The notes below the pieces were generated by a model, which searched no databases, was not told the DNA's origin, and saw nothing but the letters and a program-made list of their open reading frames with translations. A program made the position numbers and the translations under genes. From Anabaena lutea FACHB-196 (GTDB taxonomy: Bacteria > Cyanobacteriota > Cyanobacteriia > Cyanobacteriales > Nostocaceae): 64,000 nucleotides of DNA. Each line of letters starts with the position of its first letter. Position 1 is the first letter of the stretch. Shown in pieces: positions 8,540-17,052 of this stretch. Location of the stretch: positions 124,001 through 188,000 of the forward strand of contig NZ_JACJST010000008.1 in NCBI RefSeq assembly GCF_014698305.1. The letters run 5' to 3'.

Positions 8540-10531
8540 TTAATTCTTTGTACGATATCCCTGATTGGGATGAGTAGGTTTATCAGGGTATCGTAATTCC
8601 AGTTGACCTTTTTTTTGCATCTTGCTTAAGTAACCAAGCCGTAATGTATGGTAAGAACGATCTAATAATTCTTGGAGTTGTTTATTATTCAAAAACCTTT
8701 CTTTGCAAAGCTTGAGAATAGTTGCTTCCATAATATCTGTTGATACTTTGCCCTTATTCCTGACAGGTGCTGCAATTGCTTTTAGTACTTCTAAAGCATC
8801 GGAGCTTAATTCCAAATCATCGGAGCTTGACTCCAAATCATCGGAGTTTGACTCCAAATCATCGGAGCTTGACTCCAAATTATCGGAGTTTGACTCCGAA
8901 TCATCTGAGCTTGACTCCAAATCATCGGAGCTTGATTCATTAGGTCTTAATTCTGAAAACAAATTATCTGCGTTAGTTTGTTTCCCTAATATAGGGGTTT
9001 GAGCTACTAATTCAGCTTCAGATTCTGGCGGTTCCCCAGGAAAAAAGTAGAACGTACCACGGGTAGCGCCAGCAGACTCTAGAAAGCTATCTCTGACAAG
9101 CGCACACAAAGCCTTTGTTAAATCATGTGGATGAGTTGTTGTCATAGATTTAAGCCGAGCATGAGTAACTTTTCCCTCAATGGCTACTGTTGCTAAAGCA
9201 AGTCGCTGGTCATAAGACAACTCTCGAAATGAGGAGCCAAATCGCTCGTCAAGACCTTGGAGAGTTTCTTCCGGTAGCAAGTTGACCATCAGCATTCCTA
9301 ATATTGTTTGATCGGGTTCCACTTGGTCTAACAGAACAGGTACTCGCCAGTGCTGCCGCTTCCAGTTACGGTAAATTCGGGGAATACCTGAGCCTGCTTG
9401 TTCACCGACTCCCACTAGTTGAAACATTTTTTGTAATTTGCGATTCCGGCAGTCACTATTGCCACCCTGTAAAGCATCTTCTAATGGCAGGCGCATTGTA
9501 CCAGGATTACGAAATAAAAACATATCAGATTGCTTGGTAATCTGAATTGCTAGTCGTCCTGTATAATCTGCATGAATTATTGTATTAATTAAGGCTTCAC
9601 GTAATGCTTCATGCACTGGTGTTTCATCTACTCTTTTTGTACCCTGAAGCTTAAAGGGTACTTTGAGGTCTGAGAAAAGTTTTTGAATTACCTGGCGATA
9701 GAAGTCATAAAGGTTTCCTGACCATGTTCCATCGGTGGTAACGCGATCTACCCAGCGAGTATCAGTCATTTGTTCTGGATGATCTTGATAATCTACAACA
9801 TAATTAGGTACAACCTCAAGGATGGATGGAAGTTTACCAAACATCAATAGGCCTGCCAGTGTCAATCCCTCACTGCCATTTTCCCTATCTTGTACCCAAC
9901 CACCTATAGACCGTAGAAATTCTTTATCATCTAAATCTAGCCAAGGATGATCAGGTTTAGTAGCTTTGAAATGGTTACGATATATTTTGAGTGTGTTCTG
10001 ATCAATATCATCAAAACCGTAGTTTTCCAGTAACCGAGCATCTCGCACTTCTTCCACCTGCTCTGCCAGCATTCGCTTAACAGTTTCTTCATCACAATGG
10101 TAGTCTCCTTCATGGTTTCTTCGGTAAGTACCTGTTATGGGATTTTGTGCTACATAGACTGGACGTTGTGACCGCTTGGCTCTCGGTACTTGGATGCGTA
10201 ATACTTGCTTACCTTGTATATCAATCAATTCCACCATTTTATCGGTAAGTAAGTTGACACTGACTCGTTGTCTATTGTTTAGCCCATCCCAGAGGTTTTT
10301 GAGAACACGCTCTGGAATAACAATACCTGTAGCGTTAAATTTTCCTTTAGGTTTTTCTTCTATTCCCAAAAAAATGACACCACCGTAGGTGTTAGCCATT
10401 GCGGAATAAGACTCAAAGAAACTTTTAGGTAGTTCACCTTTTCCGTCTTTACCTGATGCCTCTTTGGCTTCAATATCACAGCCTTCTGCTAGTTCTTCGA
10501 TGTCCAAGATTGATAAGCTCACCATCGTCAA
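8540..10531 (-). CDS. AlbA_2 (Schlafen-like) domain ATP-binding regulator
   Basis: The 663-residue protein has an N-terminal AlbA_2/Schlafen-type domain (about 12-140; EAKEASGKDGKGELPKSFFE, then YGGVIFLGIEE). A middle region has HEALREALINTIIHADY (about 300-316), typical of the HATPase_c_4 module that follows AlbA_2 in bacterial regulators. Residues about 530-579 are a run of seven 7-residue units (SSDDLES type) encoded by 21-bp tandem repeats. This acidic, serine-rich linker is followed by a C-terminal helical, probably winged-helix, segment. Family members are thought to be DNA-linked regulators or defence proteins; function here is inferred only. No operon partners are visible. Confidence 0.8.
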   Translation of the reverse strand: MTMVSLSILDIEELAEGCDIEAKEASGKDGKGELPKSFFESYSAMANTYGGVIFLGIEEKPKGKFNATGIVIPERVLKNLWDGLNNRQRVSVNLLTDKMVELIDIQGKQVLRIQVPRAKRSQRPVYVAQNPITGTYRRNHEGDYHCDEETVKRMLAEQVEEVRDARLLENYGFDDIDQNTLKIYRNHFKATKPDHPWLDLDDKEFLRSIGGWVQDRENGSEGLTLAGLLMFGKLPSILEVVPNYVVDYQDHPEQMTDTRWVDRVTTDGTWSGNLYDFYRQVIQKLFSDLKVPFKLQGTKRVDETPVHEALREALINTIIHADYTGRLAIQITKQSDMFLFRNPGTMRLPLEDALQGGNSDCRNRKLQKMFQLVGVGEQAGSGIPRIYRNWKRQHWRVPVLLDQVEPDQTILGMLMVNLLPEETLQGLDERFGSSFRELSYDQRLALATVAIEGKVTHARLKSMTTTHPHDLTKALCALVRDSFLESAGATRGTFYFFPGEPPESEAELVAQTPILGKQTNADNLFSELRPNESSSDDLESSSDDSESNSDNLESSSDDLESNSDDLESSSDDLELSSDALEVLKAIAAPVRNKGKVSTDIMEATILKLCKERFLNNKQLQELLDRSYHTLRLGYLSKMQKKGQLELRYPDKPTHPNQGYRTKN
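8797..8943. repeat. In-frame 21-bp tandem repeat, 7 units
   Basis: Seven 21-bp units of the type TCATCGGAGCTTGACTCCAAA run head to tail inside the AlbA_2 gene. Differences between units are few (gagctt/gagttt, ccaaa/ccgaa). Because 21 is a multiple of 3, gain or loss of units keeps the frame and changes only the length of the SSDDLES linker. The opposite strand is also open across the array, giving a spurious antisense ORF. Confidence 0.92.
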
Positions 10532-10772
10532 TCCTCAAACTGCCAAAATATACCCACACCACTTCATGGAGGATCTGTTAATTAATTTAACAGTATTTAT
10601 AAACATCATGTGCTATTTATTTTCTTGCAAGTATTCGTAATCCCCGAAAGTTCATATAAGCCTATTTGTCTCTCCGTCACTTACTTGGACAGACAAAATT
10701 TCCTAACTGAGCTAATTTCTCATCAACACACCACAGCTATACTAGAAATGGTGGCAAGATGAAATTACACCA

Positions 10773-12101
10773 ATGACTGAGCAACCCAACACAGACTCAT
10801 TGAAAACACCGACTGATGAAATTAAACCCAAGTCGGAAAATGATTCTTGGAAAAACCGCATTTCTGGTGTTGTCAACAAAACCACAACCAGATTAGTTCA
10901 ACTCCTACCCGTAGACCAAGTAACACAGACCATAGGACAATGGTTTACTGTCAGTGATGCCCAAGTAGCCGAGATTTTAGAGACCATTCGCGCTGAATTA
11001 CCCACTACAGAAGCGTTGTTGTTAGGGAAACCCCAAGCGGGTAAAAGCTCTATAGTTAGGGGTTTAACGGGAGTTTCTGCGGAAATTATCGGACAGGGTT
11101 TTCGTCCCCACACCCAAAATACCCAACGCTATGCTTATCCTTCCAGTGATTTGCCCTTGCTAGTTTTTACGGATACGGTGGGGCTAGGAGATGTAAATCA
11201 AGATACCGAGAAAATTATCCAAGAGTTAATTGGTGATTTACAAACAGAGGCTACAGGGGCTAGAGTCTTAATTCTGACTGTGAAAATTAATGATTTCGCA
11301 ACTGATACCCTGCGACAAATAGCTCAAAAATTGCGTCAACAATATCCAAATATTCCCTGTTTATTGGTGGTGACTTGCTTACATGAAATTTACCCACCCC
11401 AAACAGAGGATCATCCCTATTATCCCCCAGATTTTGCAGAATTAAACCGAGCATTTACCCAAATAAAAGAGAATTTTGTGGGTTTATATAATAATGCAGT
11501 TTTGATTGATTTTACTTTAGAAGAAGACGGTTATCATCCTGTATTTTATGGTTTAGAAGGACTGCGAGATAATTTAGCCGAACTCTTACCTGAAGCAGAA
11601 TCAAAAGCAATTTATCAATTATTAGATAAACAAGCTGGGGAGAAATTAGGTAATATTTATCGGGATGCAGGAAGACGTTATATTTTACCTTTTTCGATTA
11701 TGGCAGCTACTTTAGCAGCAGTGCCTTTACCTTTTGCAACTATGCCTGTTTTAACAGCTTTGCAAGTATCAATGGTGGGATTATTAGGTAAATTATATGG
11801 GCAAACCTTGACACCATCTCAAGCTGGGGGTATTGTGAGTGCGATGCCTTCGGCGGGCATAGCCATCGCTGGTGGTTTTTTAGCCCAAGCTGTAGCACGG
11901 GAGTTAATTAAATTTATCCCTGGTTTTGGCAGCGTAATTGCTGCATCATGGGCAGCAGCTTATACATGGGCTTTAGGTGAAAGTGCTTGTGTTTATTTTG
12001 GTGATTTAATGGGTGGGAAAAAACCTGATCCCCAGAAGATTCAAGCAGTTATGCAAGATGCATTTGAGAGTGCAAAAGATCGATTTAAGGGAATTCGTTA
12101 A
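10773..12101 (+). CDS. Era/dynamin-like GTPase with C-terminal membrane-associated domain
   Basis: The 442-residue protein has a G domain with a P-loop GKPQAGKS (85-92), G3-like TDTVGLGD (about 133-140) and a probable G4 region LLVVTCLHE (about 203-211) in place of a clean NKxD. The C-terminal third is hydrophobic (about 300-400; MAATLAAVPLPFA, GIAIAGGFLAQAVARELIKFIPGFGSVIAA in pieces). This resembles the DUF697 region of YcjF/Era-like GTPases. The N-terminal 60 residues are polar and probably disordered. It may act at the membrane, but its role is unknown. Stand-alone gene. Confidence 0.82.
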   Translation: MTEQPNTDSLKTPTDEIKPKSENDSWKNRISGVVNKTTTRLVQLLPVDQVTQTIGQWFTVSDAQVAEILETIRAELPTTEALLLGKPQAGKSSIVRGLTGVSAEIIGQGFRPHTQNTQRYAYPSSDLPLLVFTDTVGLGDVNQDTEKIIQELIGDLQTEATGARVLILTVKINDFATDTLRQIAQKLRQQYPNIPCLLVVTCLHEIYPPQTEDHPYYPPDFAELNRAFTQIKENFVGLYNNAVLIDFTLEEDGYHPVFYGLEGLRDNLAELLPEAESKAIYQLLDKQAGEKLGNIYRDAGRRYILPFSIMAATLAAVPLPFATMPVLTALQVSMVGLLGKLYGQTLTPSQAGGIVSAMPSAGIAIAGGFLAQAVARELIKFIPGFGSVIAASWAAAYTWALGESACVYFGDLMGGKKPDPQKIQAVMQDAFESAKDRFKGIR

Positions 12102-12171
12102 TTGGGGTTGCTGACTAAGAGTATGATTTTGATAAAATCTCACCTCTCTCTATTCTTCATTTCATAAGCAT

Positions 12172-12247
12172 TCTGAACCGATAGCGCAGCGTGGCGTAAG
12201 CCATAGGTCTGCGTAGCGTCTCCTGACTCCTGACTCCTGACTCCTGA
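12172..12247. repeat. Dispersed GCG-rich repeat plus CTCCTGA heptamer array
   Basis: The left part (about 12180-12219) contains gcgcagcgtggcgtaagcc and gcgtagcgtctcc, of the same family as the repeat inserted in the gene at 48335-50803. The right part (12220-12247) is four copies of the heptamer CTCCTGA. It sits in the convergent gap between the GTPase and the K+ channel. Confidence 0.75.
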
Positions 12248-12290
12248 ATTCTTACCCAGATTCAATCTAAATGCATCGTTTCACAAAATA

Positions 12291-13214
12291 TCAAGCCACT
12301 TTATCTACAGGTAAGACATCATGAAAATGGTTGTAGTCAACATAGCGATGTCCATCAGATGTGTGGTGCATAATATCAACAAATCTGTGATTCCATAAAA
12401 TCTCATTTGCACCATAACTATAACGAGCATGAACAACCTGTGCAACAGTTTCATCAATACCACTAACAGAAACCATCAATAAAGAATTGGTGTGAGTTAG
12501 AGATTCTGCTGTCATTCCATAGAGAGGACTAGACTCATCAATAATATGCATTACTAGCCAGGATAAAGAGAAATTAGGTGTCTGATTACGTAAAAGTTTA
12601 AGATCATAAATTCGACGGATGTAATATCCTTCTACTGTGATTTCGTCGCGCATTAAATACATCCGCATTTGTGCTTCTAAAATCATGTTCCGGCGCTGGT
12701 TAGCGGTACGAAATGTCAGCGTGGGTAATCCTTCATGGGGTGTAATAACAGCTACACGGCTAAATATCACACGGGCGGTAGGTCGAGAGAAACGGGCAAA
12801 GGCTAATCCTGTCATCACAGCAATTCCCACCACACCAATCATGGCTTCAATGGTGACAATGATATTGGCATAAGTTGTTTTTGGATACATTGCACCATAG
12901 CCAATAGATGCCAAAGTTTGCACACTGAAGAAAAAGGCATCTGAAAAAGAACCTGGTTGAGCATTAGCAATACAGTCTCCTCCTAACCAGTAAGCGAAAG
13001 CAAAGAAAGCATTAATAGCTACATAAAAAATACAAATTAGGATCAAGAAACTAAGCCAGGGAATGGTCAGGAGCAAATGGTAAGGATCACGCCAGTAAGA
13101 ATACCATGCACCCATACCCATGATCTCAAATTGTCCATTGTGGATCTTGATATGAACTCGGGGAATTAAATATTTTTTTTCCTTCCTGGACTGTTTCTGC
13201 AATCGAAATTTCAT
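12291..13214 (-). CDS. Inward-rectifier (Kir-type) potassium channel
   Basis: The 307-residue protein is a KirBac-like channel. A first membrane helix (about 46-78) is followed by the pore helix and selectivity filter SIGYG (103-107) in SVQTLASIGYGAMYP. A second helix (about 118-140) leads into a C-terminal cytoplasmic beta-rich domain typical of Kir. It would conduct K+ across the plasma membrane. An in-frame ATG further upstream (13277) would overlap the divergent MFS gene and add an odd Tyr/Cys-rich stretch, so I chose the ATG at 13214. The divergent arrangement implies a shared promoter region. Confidence 0.9.
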   Translation of the reverse strand: MKFRLQKQSRKEKKYLIPRVHIKIHNGQFEIMGMGAWYSYWRDPYHLLLTIPWLSFLILICIFYVAINAFFAFAYWLGGDCIANAQPGSFSDAFFFSVQTLASIGYGAMYPKTTYANIIVTIEAMIGVVGIAVMTGLAFARFSRPTARVIFSRVAVITPHEGLPTLTFRTANQRRNMILEAQMRMYLMRDEITVEGYYIRRIYDLKLLRNQTPNFSLSWLVMHIIDESSPLYGMTAESLTHTNSLLMVSVSGIDETVAQVVHARYSYGANEILWNHRFVDIMHHTSDGHRYVDYNHFHDVLPVDKVA

Positions 13215-13238
13215 GGGGAGTAACCAAAAGCATGATGA

Positions 13239-14483
13239 ATGGTAGTATGGCAAAAGATGAATGCAGCTATAAAGCACAAACCTGGTGGTTATTTATTCCT
13301 GATGAATCGCAATTTTTGGATTACTGCTTTAATTGCCTTTGTGAACTCCCTGAGTTTTACAATTTTAATTCCTATTATCTATCTTTATGGCAAACAATTT
13401 GGACTGAACGATTTCCAAACCAGTTTATTATTTTCTATCTACTCTATCGCTCAATTTTTTGCAACTCCTGTCATTGGTAAATTATCCGACCGTTTTGGAC
13501 GTAAGCCTTTACTAATAATCAGTTTAGCGGGAACAGTCATCGCTAACTCCATAGCTGGAACTGCAACAACTGCGGGACTGCTTTTTTTCGCCCGATTTTT
13601 AGATGGTATCACCGGCGGTAATGCTTCTGTGGCCCAAGCGGTAATTTCTGATATCACCAGTCCCAAAAATCGCGCTCAAGCATTTGGAATTTATGGGGCT
13701 GCAATGGGTTTAGGCTTTGTCTTAGGGCCAGCTACTAGCTTGTTAGCACAACAGTTTTCTTTGGGGGCTGCTTTTTTAGCTTCTGGTGGAGTGGCATTTG
13801 TTGCTCTGTTAGTGACAATCTTCTTCTTACCAGAAACTCTTCCACATCAAGCTACCAAATCCAAGAATATTTTTGATTTAGGCTTAGGAAATTTAATTAA
13901 AGGTTTGGCAATGCCGGGAGTTGGTATTTTGCTCCTCATTAATTTTTTAACGGGAACAACTTTTACTATGTTTACCTATGCATTCCAGCCTTACTTTATT
14001 CAAGTATTAGGTCAAAATAGTAAGTCTTTAACATTGTTGTTTTTATTATTTGGCATCCTAGGTGTGATTATGCAAACCTGGGGAGTGTCTATGATGAGTA
14101 AGAAAATTGATGTAGTTAAAATATTATTTTTAGGGTTGTTTTTTCGGAGTTTTTCATTTGCTTTGATGCCGATTTTTCCTAATATTACTTATTTTGTAAT
14201 TATCAGTATCATGTTTTCAATATTTAATTCTTTAGTCCAACCGATGATTAGCACGTTAATTTCTCTGAATGCTCAACCACAAGATCAGGGAACTGCATTG
14301 GGTCTGAATGCTTCTTATTTAAGTATTTCTAATGGCATTGGTCCGGTAATTGCAGGAGTCATTGTCAAACAATCTAATCCCCTAACCTATGGCTATCCTT
14401 TATATTTGGCAGGATTGTTAACATTTTTTGTTTTAGGTTTTGCCATATATAATCGGAAAAGATATACACCTCGTAATTCGTAA
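13239..14483 (+). CDS. MFS transporter, tetracycline-resistance-type family
   Basis: A protein of up to 414 residues with about 12 predicted membrane helices. It has the MFS signature loop between helices 2 and 3 (GKLSDRFGRKPLL, about 80-92) and the ARFLDGITGGN motif (about 116-126) seen in TCR/multidrug-type exporters. The cargo cannot be inferred. Alternative ATG starts at 13257 and 13302 are possible, since the first helix begins only at FWITALIAF. It is divergent from the K+ channel gene with a 24-bp gap. Confidence 0.87.
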   Translation: MVVWQKMNAAIKHKPGGYLFLMNRNFWITALIAFVNSLSFTILIPIIYLYGKQFGLNDFQTSLLFSIYSIAQFFATPVIGKLSDRFGRKPLLIISLAGTVIANSIAGTATTAGLLFFARFLDGITGGNASVAQAVISDITSPKNRAQAFGIYGAAMGLGFVLGPATSLLAQQFSLGAAFLASGGVAFVALLVTIFFLPETLPHQATKSKNIFDLGLGNLIKGLAMPGVGILLLINFLTGTTFTMFTYAFQPYFIQVLGQNSKSLTLLFLLFGILGVIMQTWGVSMMSKKIDVVKILFLGLFFRSFSFALMPIFPNITYFVIISIMFSIFNSLVQPMISTLISLNAQPQDQGTALGLNASYLSISNGIGPVIAGVIVKQSNPLTYGYPLYLAGLLTFFVLGFAIYNRKRYTPRNS

Positions 14484-14495
14484 TTCATAAAAAAA

Positions 14496-14512
14496 GGTGG
14501 GAATTACCCACC
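14496..14512 (-). terminator. Rho-independent terminator for the DUF2382 gene
   Basis: GGTGGG-AATTA-CCCACC forms a 6-bp stem. On the minus strand it is followed by TTTTTTT, so it fits termination of the 14526-15086 gene. It lies in the 42-bp convergent gap with the MFS gene. Confidence 0.75.
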
Positions 14513-14525
14513 GGAAAATTAACTA

Positions 14526-15086
14526 CTATGAAAACTTTGGTTGTTGACTCTGAGAACAGCGATTAAACCATTCTTGATACTTGTGCTGTTGGGACTCATT
14601 TTCTAGAATAATTGCCAATTTTATCTTCTGGCATCCATGATTTTGCTCTAGCGCGATCGCATTTAAAAGTAAACTAACAATTTTTGGAGAACTAAACTCA
14701 CCACTGACCATTAAATTACTATCAAAACTTGTAAATTGTGGTGTTTCTCCTGTGGTTAACTCCACACCGGAAATTTCCCCTTGACTTAAATCAATTTCTG
14801 CTAGTTGTTTATGTTCTGGGCTAACTTGTTCAATAATCAACTTTTCTCGGCGTACAGGAACCTGTATCATGTAAGTTTCAATTTCTTTACGAAGAATCAC
14901 CTCTCCTACTTTCTGCTTGCGGTTATTAACAACCAATTTTTCTTCAAGGAGAGAGATAATTTTTTCCTCAACCGTTGTCAAATACTTTGAATTGACAGAG
15001 GCATCTTTTTCTAGGTTATGGTCATTTAGTGTTTCCGAGCTTAAATATTCAGGCATATACTCTATTGATGATTTTTCTGTGTTCAT
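14526..15086 (-). CDS. DUF2382 domain protein
   Basis: The 186-residue protein contains a single degenerate DUF2382 unit: EEKLVVNNRKQKVGEVILRKEIET (about 49-72, in parts) followed by VPVRREKLIIEQVSP (about 77-91). It is related to the C-terminal half of the next gene (15218-16117), whose repeats read similarly. DUF2382 proteins (YsnF/AvaK relatives) are linked to stress responses in other bacteria. It lacks the PRC-barrel found in its neighbour. The C-terminal third, with ALEQNHGCQKIKLAIILE, is unassigned. Probably a tandem duplicate. Confidence 0.75.
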   Translation of the reverse strand: MNTEKSSIEYMPEYLSSETLNDHNLEKDASVNSKYLTTVEEKIISLLEEKLVVNNRKQKVGEVILRKEIETYMIQVPVRREKLIIEQVSPEHKQLAEIDLSQGEISGVELTTGETPQFTSFDSNLMVSGEFSSPKIVSLLLNAIALEQNHGCQKIKLAIILENESQQHKYQEWFNRCSQSQQPKFS

Positions 15087-15133
15087 ATAAGTAGATAAGT
15101 AGATTTATGAGTTTTTTGTACAATAGAATTAGT

Positions 15134-15153
15134 TAGCCCGCCTACGCGGGCTA
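15134..15153. terminator. Strong GC hairpin between the two DUF2382 genes
   Basis: TAGCCCGC-CTAC-GCGGGCTA is an 8-bp perfect stem located between the two minus-strand DUF2382 genes. A second hairpin (CCTCAGcctt...ctGAGG) follows at about 15164-15189. Neither has a long U-tract on the minus strand, so this could be an attenuating or processing structure rather than a simple terminator. Confidence 0.5.
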
Positions 15154-15217
15154 AGTTAGTGTCACCTCAGCCTTACAGATAGACTGAGGGAAATAATTGT
15201 CATTTTTTCAAAACCAG

Positions 15218-16117
15218 TTATCGTTCTTCAATCGGTAGATTAGGAGAACTTACATCTAACTCTTCACGACGTACTGTTTCTTGAGTTTCAACGTTATCTT
15301 GTTCTACAACTTTTTTAACTCTAACTTCTTCTCGGACAAATGCTTCTTTGCGAATTTCAGGTGTTTCTTCGTAAATTTCCATGCGAGTAACTTCACCTTC
15401 GCGGAAGTCAGCTTCACGAGCAGAAACAGTTCTACCAGCATCGTCCGGTGTTACACGTTCAATAACTACGTGTTCTCTTTGCACTGGTACTGATACTCGT
15501 GCCGTGTCAGTTTCTACGTGCTTACCAACTGTGACTTCGCCAGTTTTGCGGCGTTGTTTATTGGCGATAAGCCTTTCTTCATACAATCTCAGAGTCTGAT
15601 GATCTTGCTCATTTAAATGGAACAAATCAGGCTCATGTTCGTAGCTATAAGTATCGCGGTTGTAAGTTGATGTAGTAGTTGTGGCTACTCCTAGGGATGA
15701 TTCTACAGGTACTGATGATTCTACAGGTACTGATGATTCTAGAGGAGCGGTGCGATACTGAGGATTGCGATATACTCCCCGTACCCGTTCTTCGTAGTCG
15801 TAATCTGTCGTTAGACGTTCGTTGTATTCTGGTAAATTTTCTGCTTGCTCTCTTGTTAAAGCAAGAGCGTAAACGCGATCAGTATTATACTCGATGCGAG
15901 TGCGGCCAATGGGTAGTAATACTTTTTTACCAAAAATCCAGAACCCTAAGTCAACTACTAAATAGCGAAAATGACCTTCATCGTCAACTAAAACATCATT
16001 AACATTACCAATCTTTTCGTTAGTTCCTTCGCTGTAAACTGCGAATCCTTTAATATCTTTACCTTCAAAGGCATCGTGGTAATCAGGATCAAACTCTTGT
16101 AATTTGTAAAGACCCAT
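15218..16117 (-). CDS. PRC-barrel plus DUF2382 protein (AvaK-like)
   Basis: The 299-residue protein has an N-terminal PRC-barrel (about 20-100; YSEGTNEKIGNVNDVLVDDEG in parts). A linker follows with a VPVESS repeat (about 130-140), then a DUF2382 region with LYEERLIANKQRRKTGEVTVGKHVET (in parts) and VPVQREHVVIERVTP. This architecture matches AvaK, an akinete-associated protein of Anabaena variabilis, and similar stress-linked proteins. No signal peptide is seen. It is followed by a smaller DUF2382 gene on the same strand. Confidence 0.85.
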   Translation of the reverse strand: MGLYKLQEFDPDYHDAFEGKDIKGFAVYSEGTNEKIGNVNDVLVDDEGHFRYLVVDLGFWIFGKKVLLPIGRTRIEYNTDRVYALALTREQAENLPEYNERLTTDYDYEERVRGVYRNPQYRTAPLESSVPVESSVPVESSLGVATTTTSTYNRDTYSYEHEPDLFHLNEQDHQTLRLYEERLIANKQRRKTGEVTVGKHVETDTARVSVPVQREHVVIERVTPDDAGRTVSAREADFREGEVTRMEIYEETPEIRKEAFVREEVRVKKVVEQDNVETQETVRREELDVSSPNLPIEER

Positions 16118-16590
16118 TATATTTTTCCTCGAAAATATTATAGAAATAGAATTTCTTGATTTATTTCAATCCTAAACATTTATTCAATTTTCCTCTTCTC
16201 CCTATCGACTGAATTGAATTAGGCTATTTTTATCAAAAGTAATATATTTTTATGCTGAAAAGTTATCTTTAGGAATAATAGACAGACGCGGGATTAAGTC
16301 GATTCTTGTTTGACAAGTAATTAGATAAATCTGAGAGGATGTTTTAAAAGTCATGAAGTTTACCTAAAAACCTCTCTTCTGCAAGGGAAGAAGCTTTAAA
16401 GTTTTTCGATAAACTTATATACGAGTTATATATGAGCTACTTTGTTTATTGTAACTTCATATCATTGAAATTTACTACTATCCATATATCTATGGGTTTA
16501 AATCTTTCATTGACACTGTTCCCTGCCCACACAAATAAATATGCCTACGGCTCCTGCAAGGGATACATAAATCAAACAGGATTACTATAT
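16118..16590. other. Intergenic region with a repeat copy
   Basis: A 473-bp gap between the AvaK-like gene and a small plus-strand gene. It holds a degenerate CCTCTCTTCTGCAAGGGAAG repeat near 16370 and the 51-bp dispersed repeat at 16517-16567. An open frame begins at 16432, but its first part runs through the repeat and is not credible as protein. No RNA gene was recognised. Confidence 0.6.
16517..16567. repeat. 51-bp dispersed repeat, copy 1
   Basis: TGTTCCCTGCCCACACAAAT begins a 51-bp unit. Its reverse complement matches 50939-50989 over its full length with three mismatches by eye. The two copies are in opposite orientation and 34 kb apart. Copy 1 lies just upstream of the small membrane protein start at 16591. 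Confidence 0.9.
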
Positions 16591-16842
16591 ATGAATTTAA
16601 CTCCTAAATACTTACCAATACAGACTAAGAATATTCAAGTTCAAGAAACACCCACTCAAGGTTCACCACTTCAAGATTCATTAATTAATCGAGGTTTGCA
16701 AAAAGAACAATATGTTGGTATCTCTATTCTGTTACTGGGATTAATTGCTGTTGTTGGATTTTTAAATCGTAGATTTGAATATGCGTTAATTTTTGCTCTT
16801 ACCCTTAGTATTATCTTAATTGTGTTTTTTCTCAATGTTTAG
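16591..16842 (+). CDS. Small membrane protein of unknown function
   Basis: The predicted 83-residue product starts MNLTPKYLPIQTKN. It has a polar N-terminal half with short TQ/SP-rich segments and two closely spaced hydrophobic helices (about 41-57 and 64-82). I do not recognise a family. A longer reading frame begins at 16432, but its extra part is encoded by the 51-bp dispersed repeat, so I use the ATG at 16591. A DUF4231 membrane protein follows about 210 bp downstream on the same strand. Confidence 0.55.
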   Translation: MNLTPKYLPIQTKNIQVQETPTQGSPLQDSLINRGLQKEQYVGISILLLGLIAVVGFLNRRFEYALIFALTLSIILIVFFLNV

Positions 16843-17052
16843 AGGGTTAGTGAGAGGTGTTATCTTAACAAACTTGTATTAAATACTACTTTCATGTAAT
16901 ATACTTTATTGTTTGTGAAAATCACCTTTTCTAGGCTTTTCACCCAATTTTCAAAGGATAACAGGCAAAGACCACTGGAAAAATAGCGAATTTTGAGTAT
17001 CCAAATGGAAATTGCCTGTACGTCTAATCTGTTGTCTTAGCCAGGTGAAAAA

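Noticed and set aside
8703-9002. 99-codon antisense ORF with SELDSKSSE repeats
   Set aside because: It is the shadow of the 21-bp tandem array in the AlbA_2 gene; a 21-bp repeat without stops is open in several frames.
13215-13277. Longer start for the Kir channel
   Set aside because: It would overlap the divergent MFS gene and adds a Tyr/Cys-rich stretch not typical of Kir proteins.
16432-16590. N-terminal extension of the small membrane protein
   Set aside because: The extra codons run through a 51-bp dispersed repeat, and the downstream ATG at 16591 gives a sensible small membrane protein.
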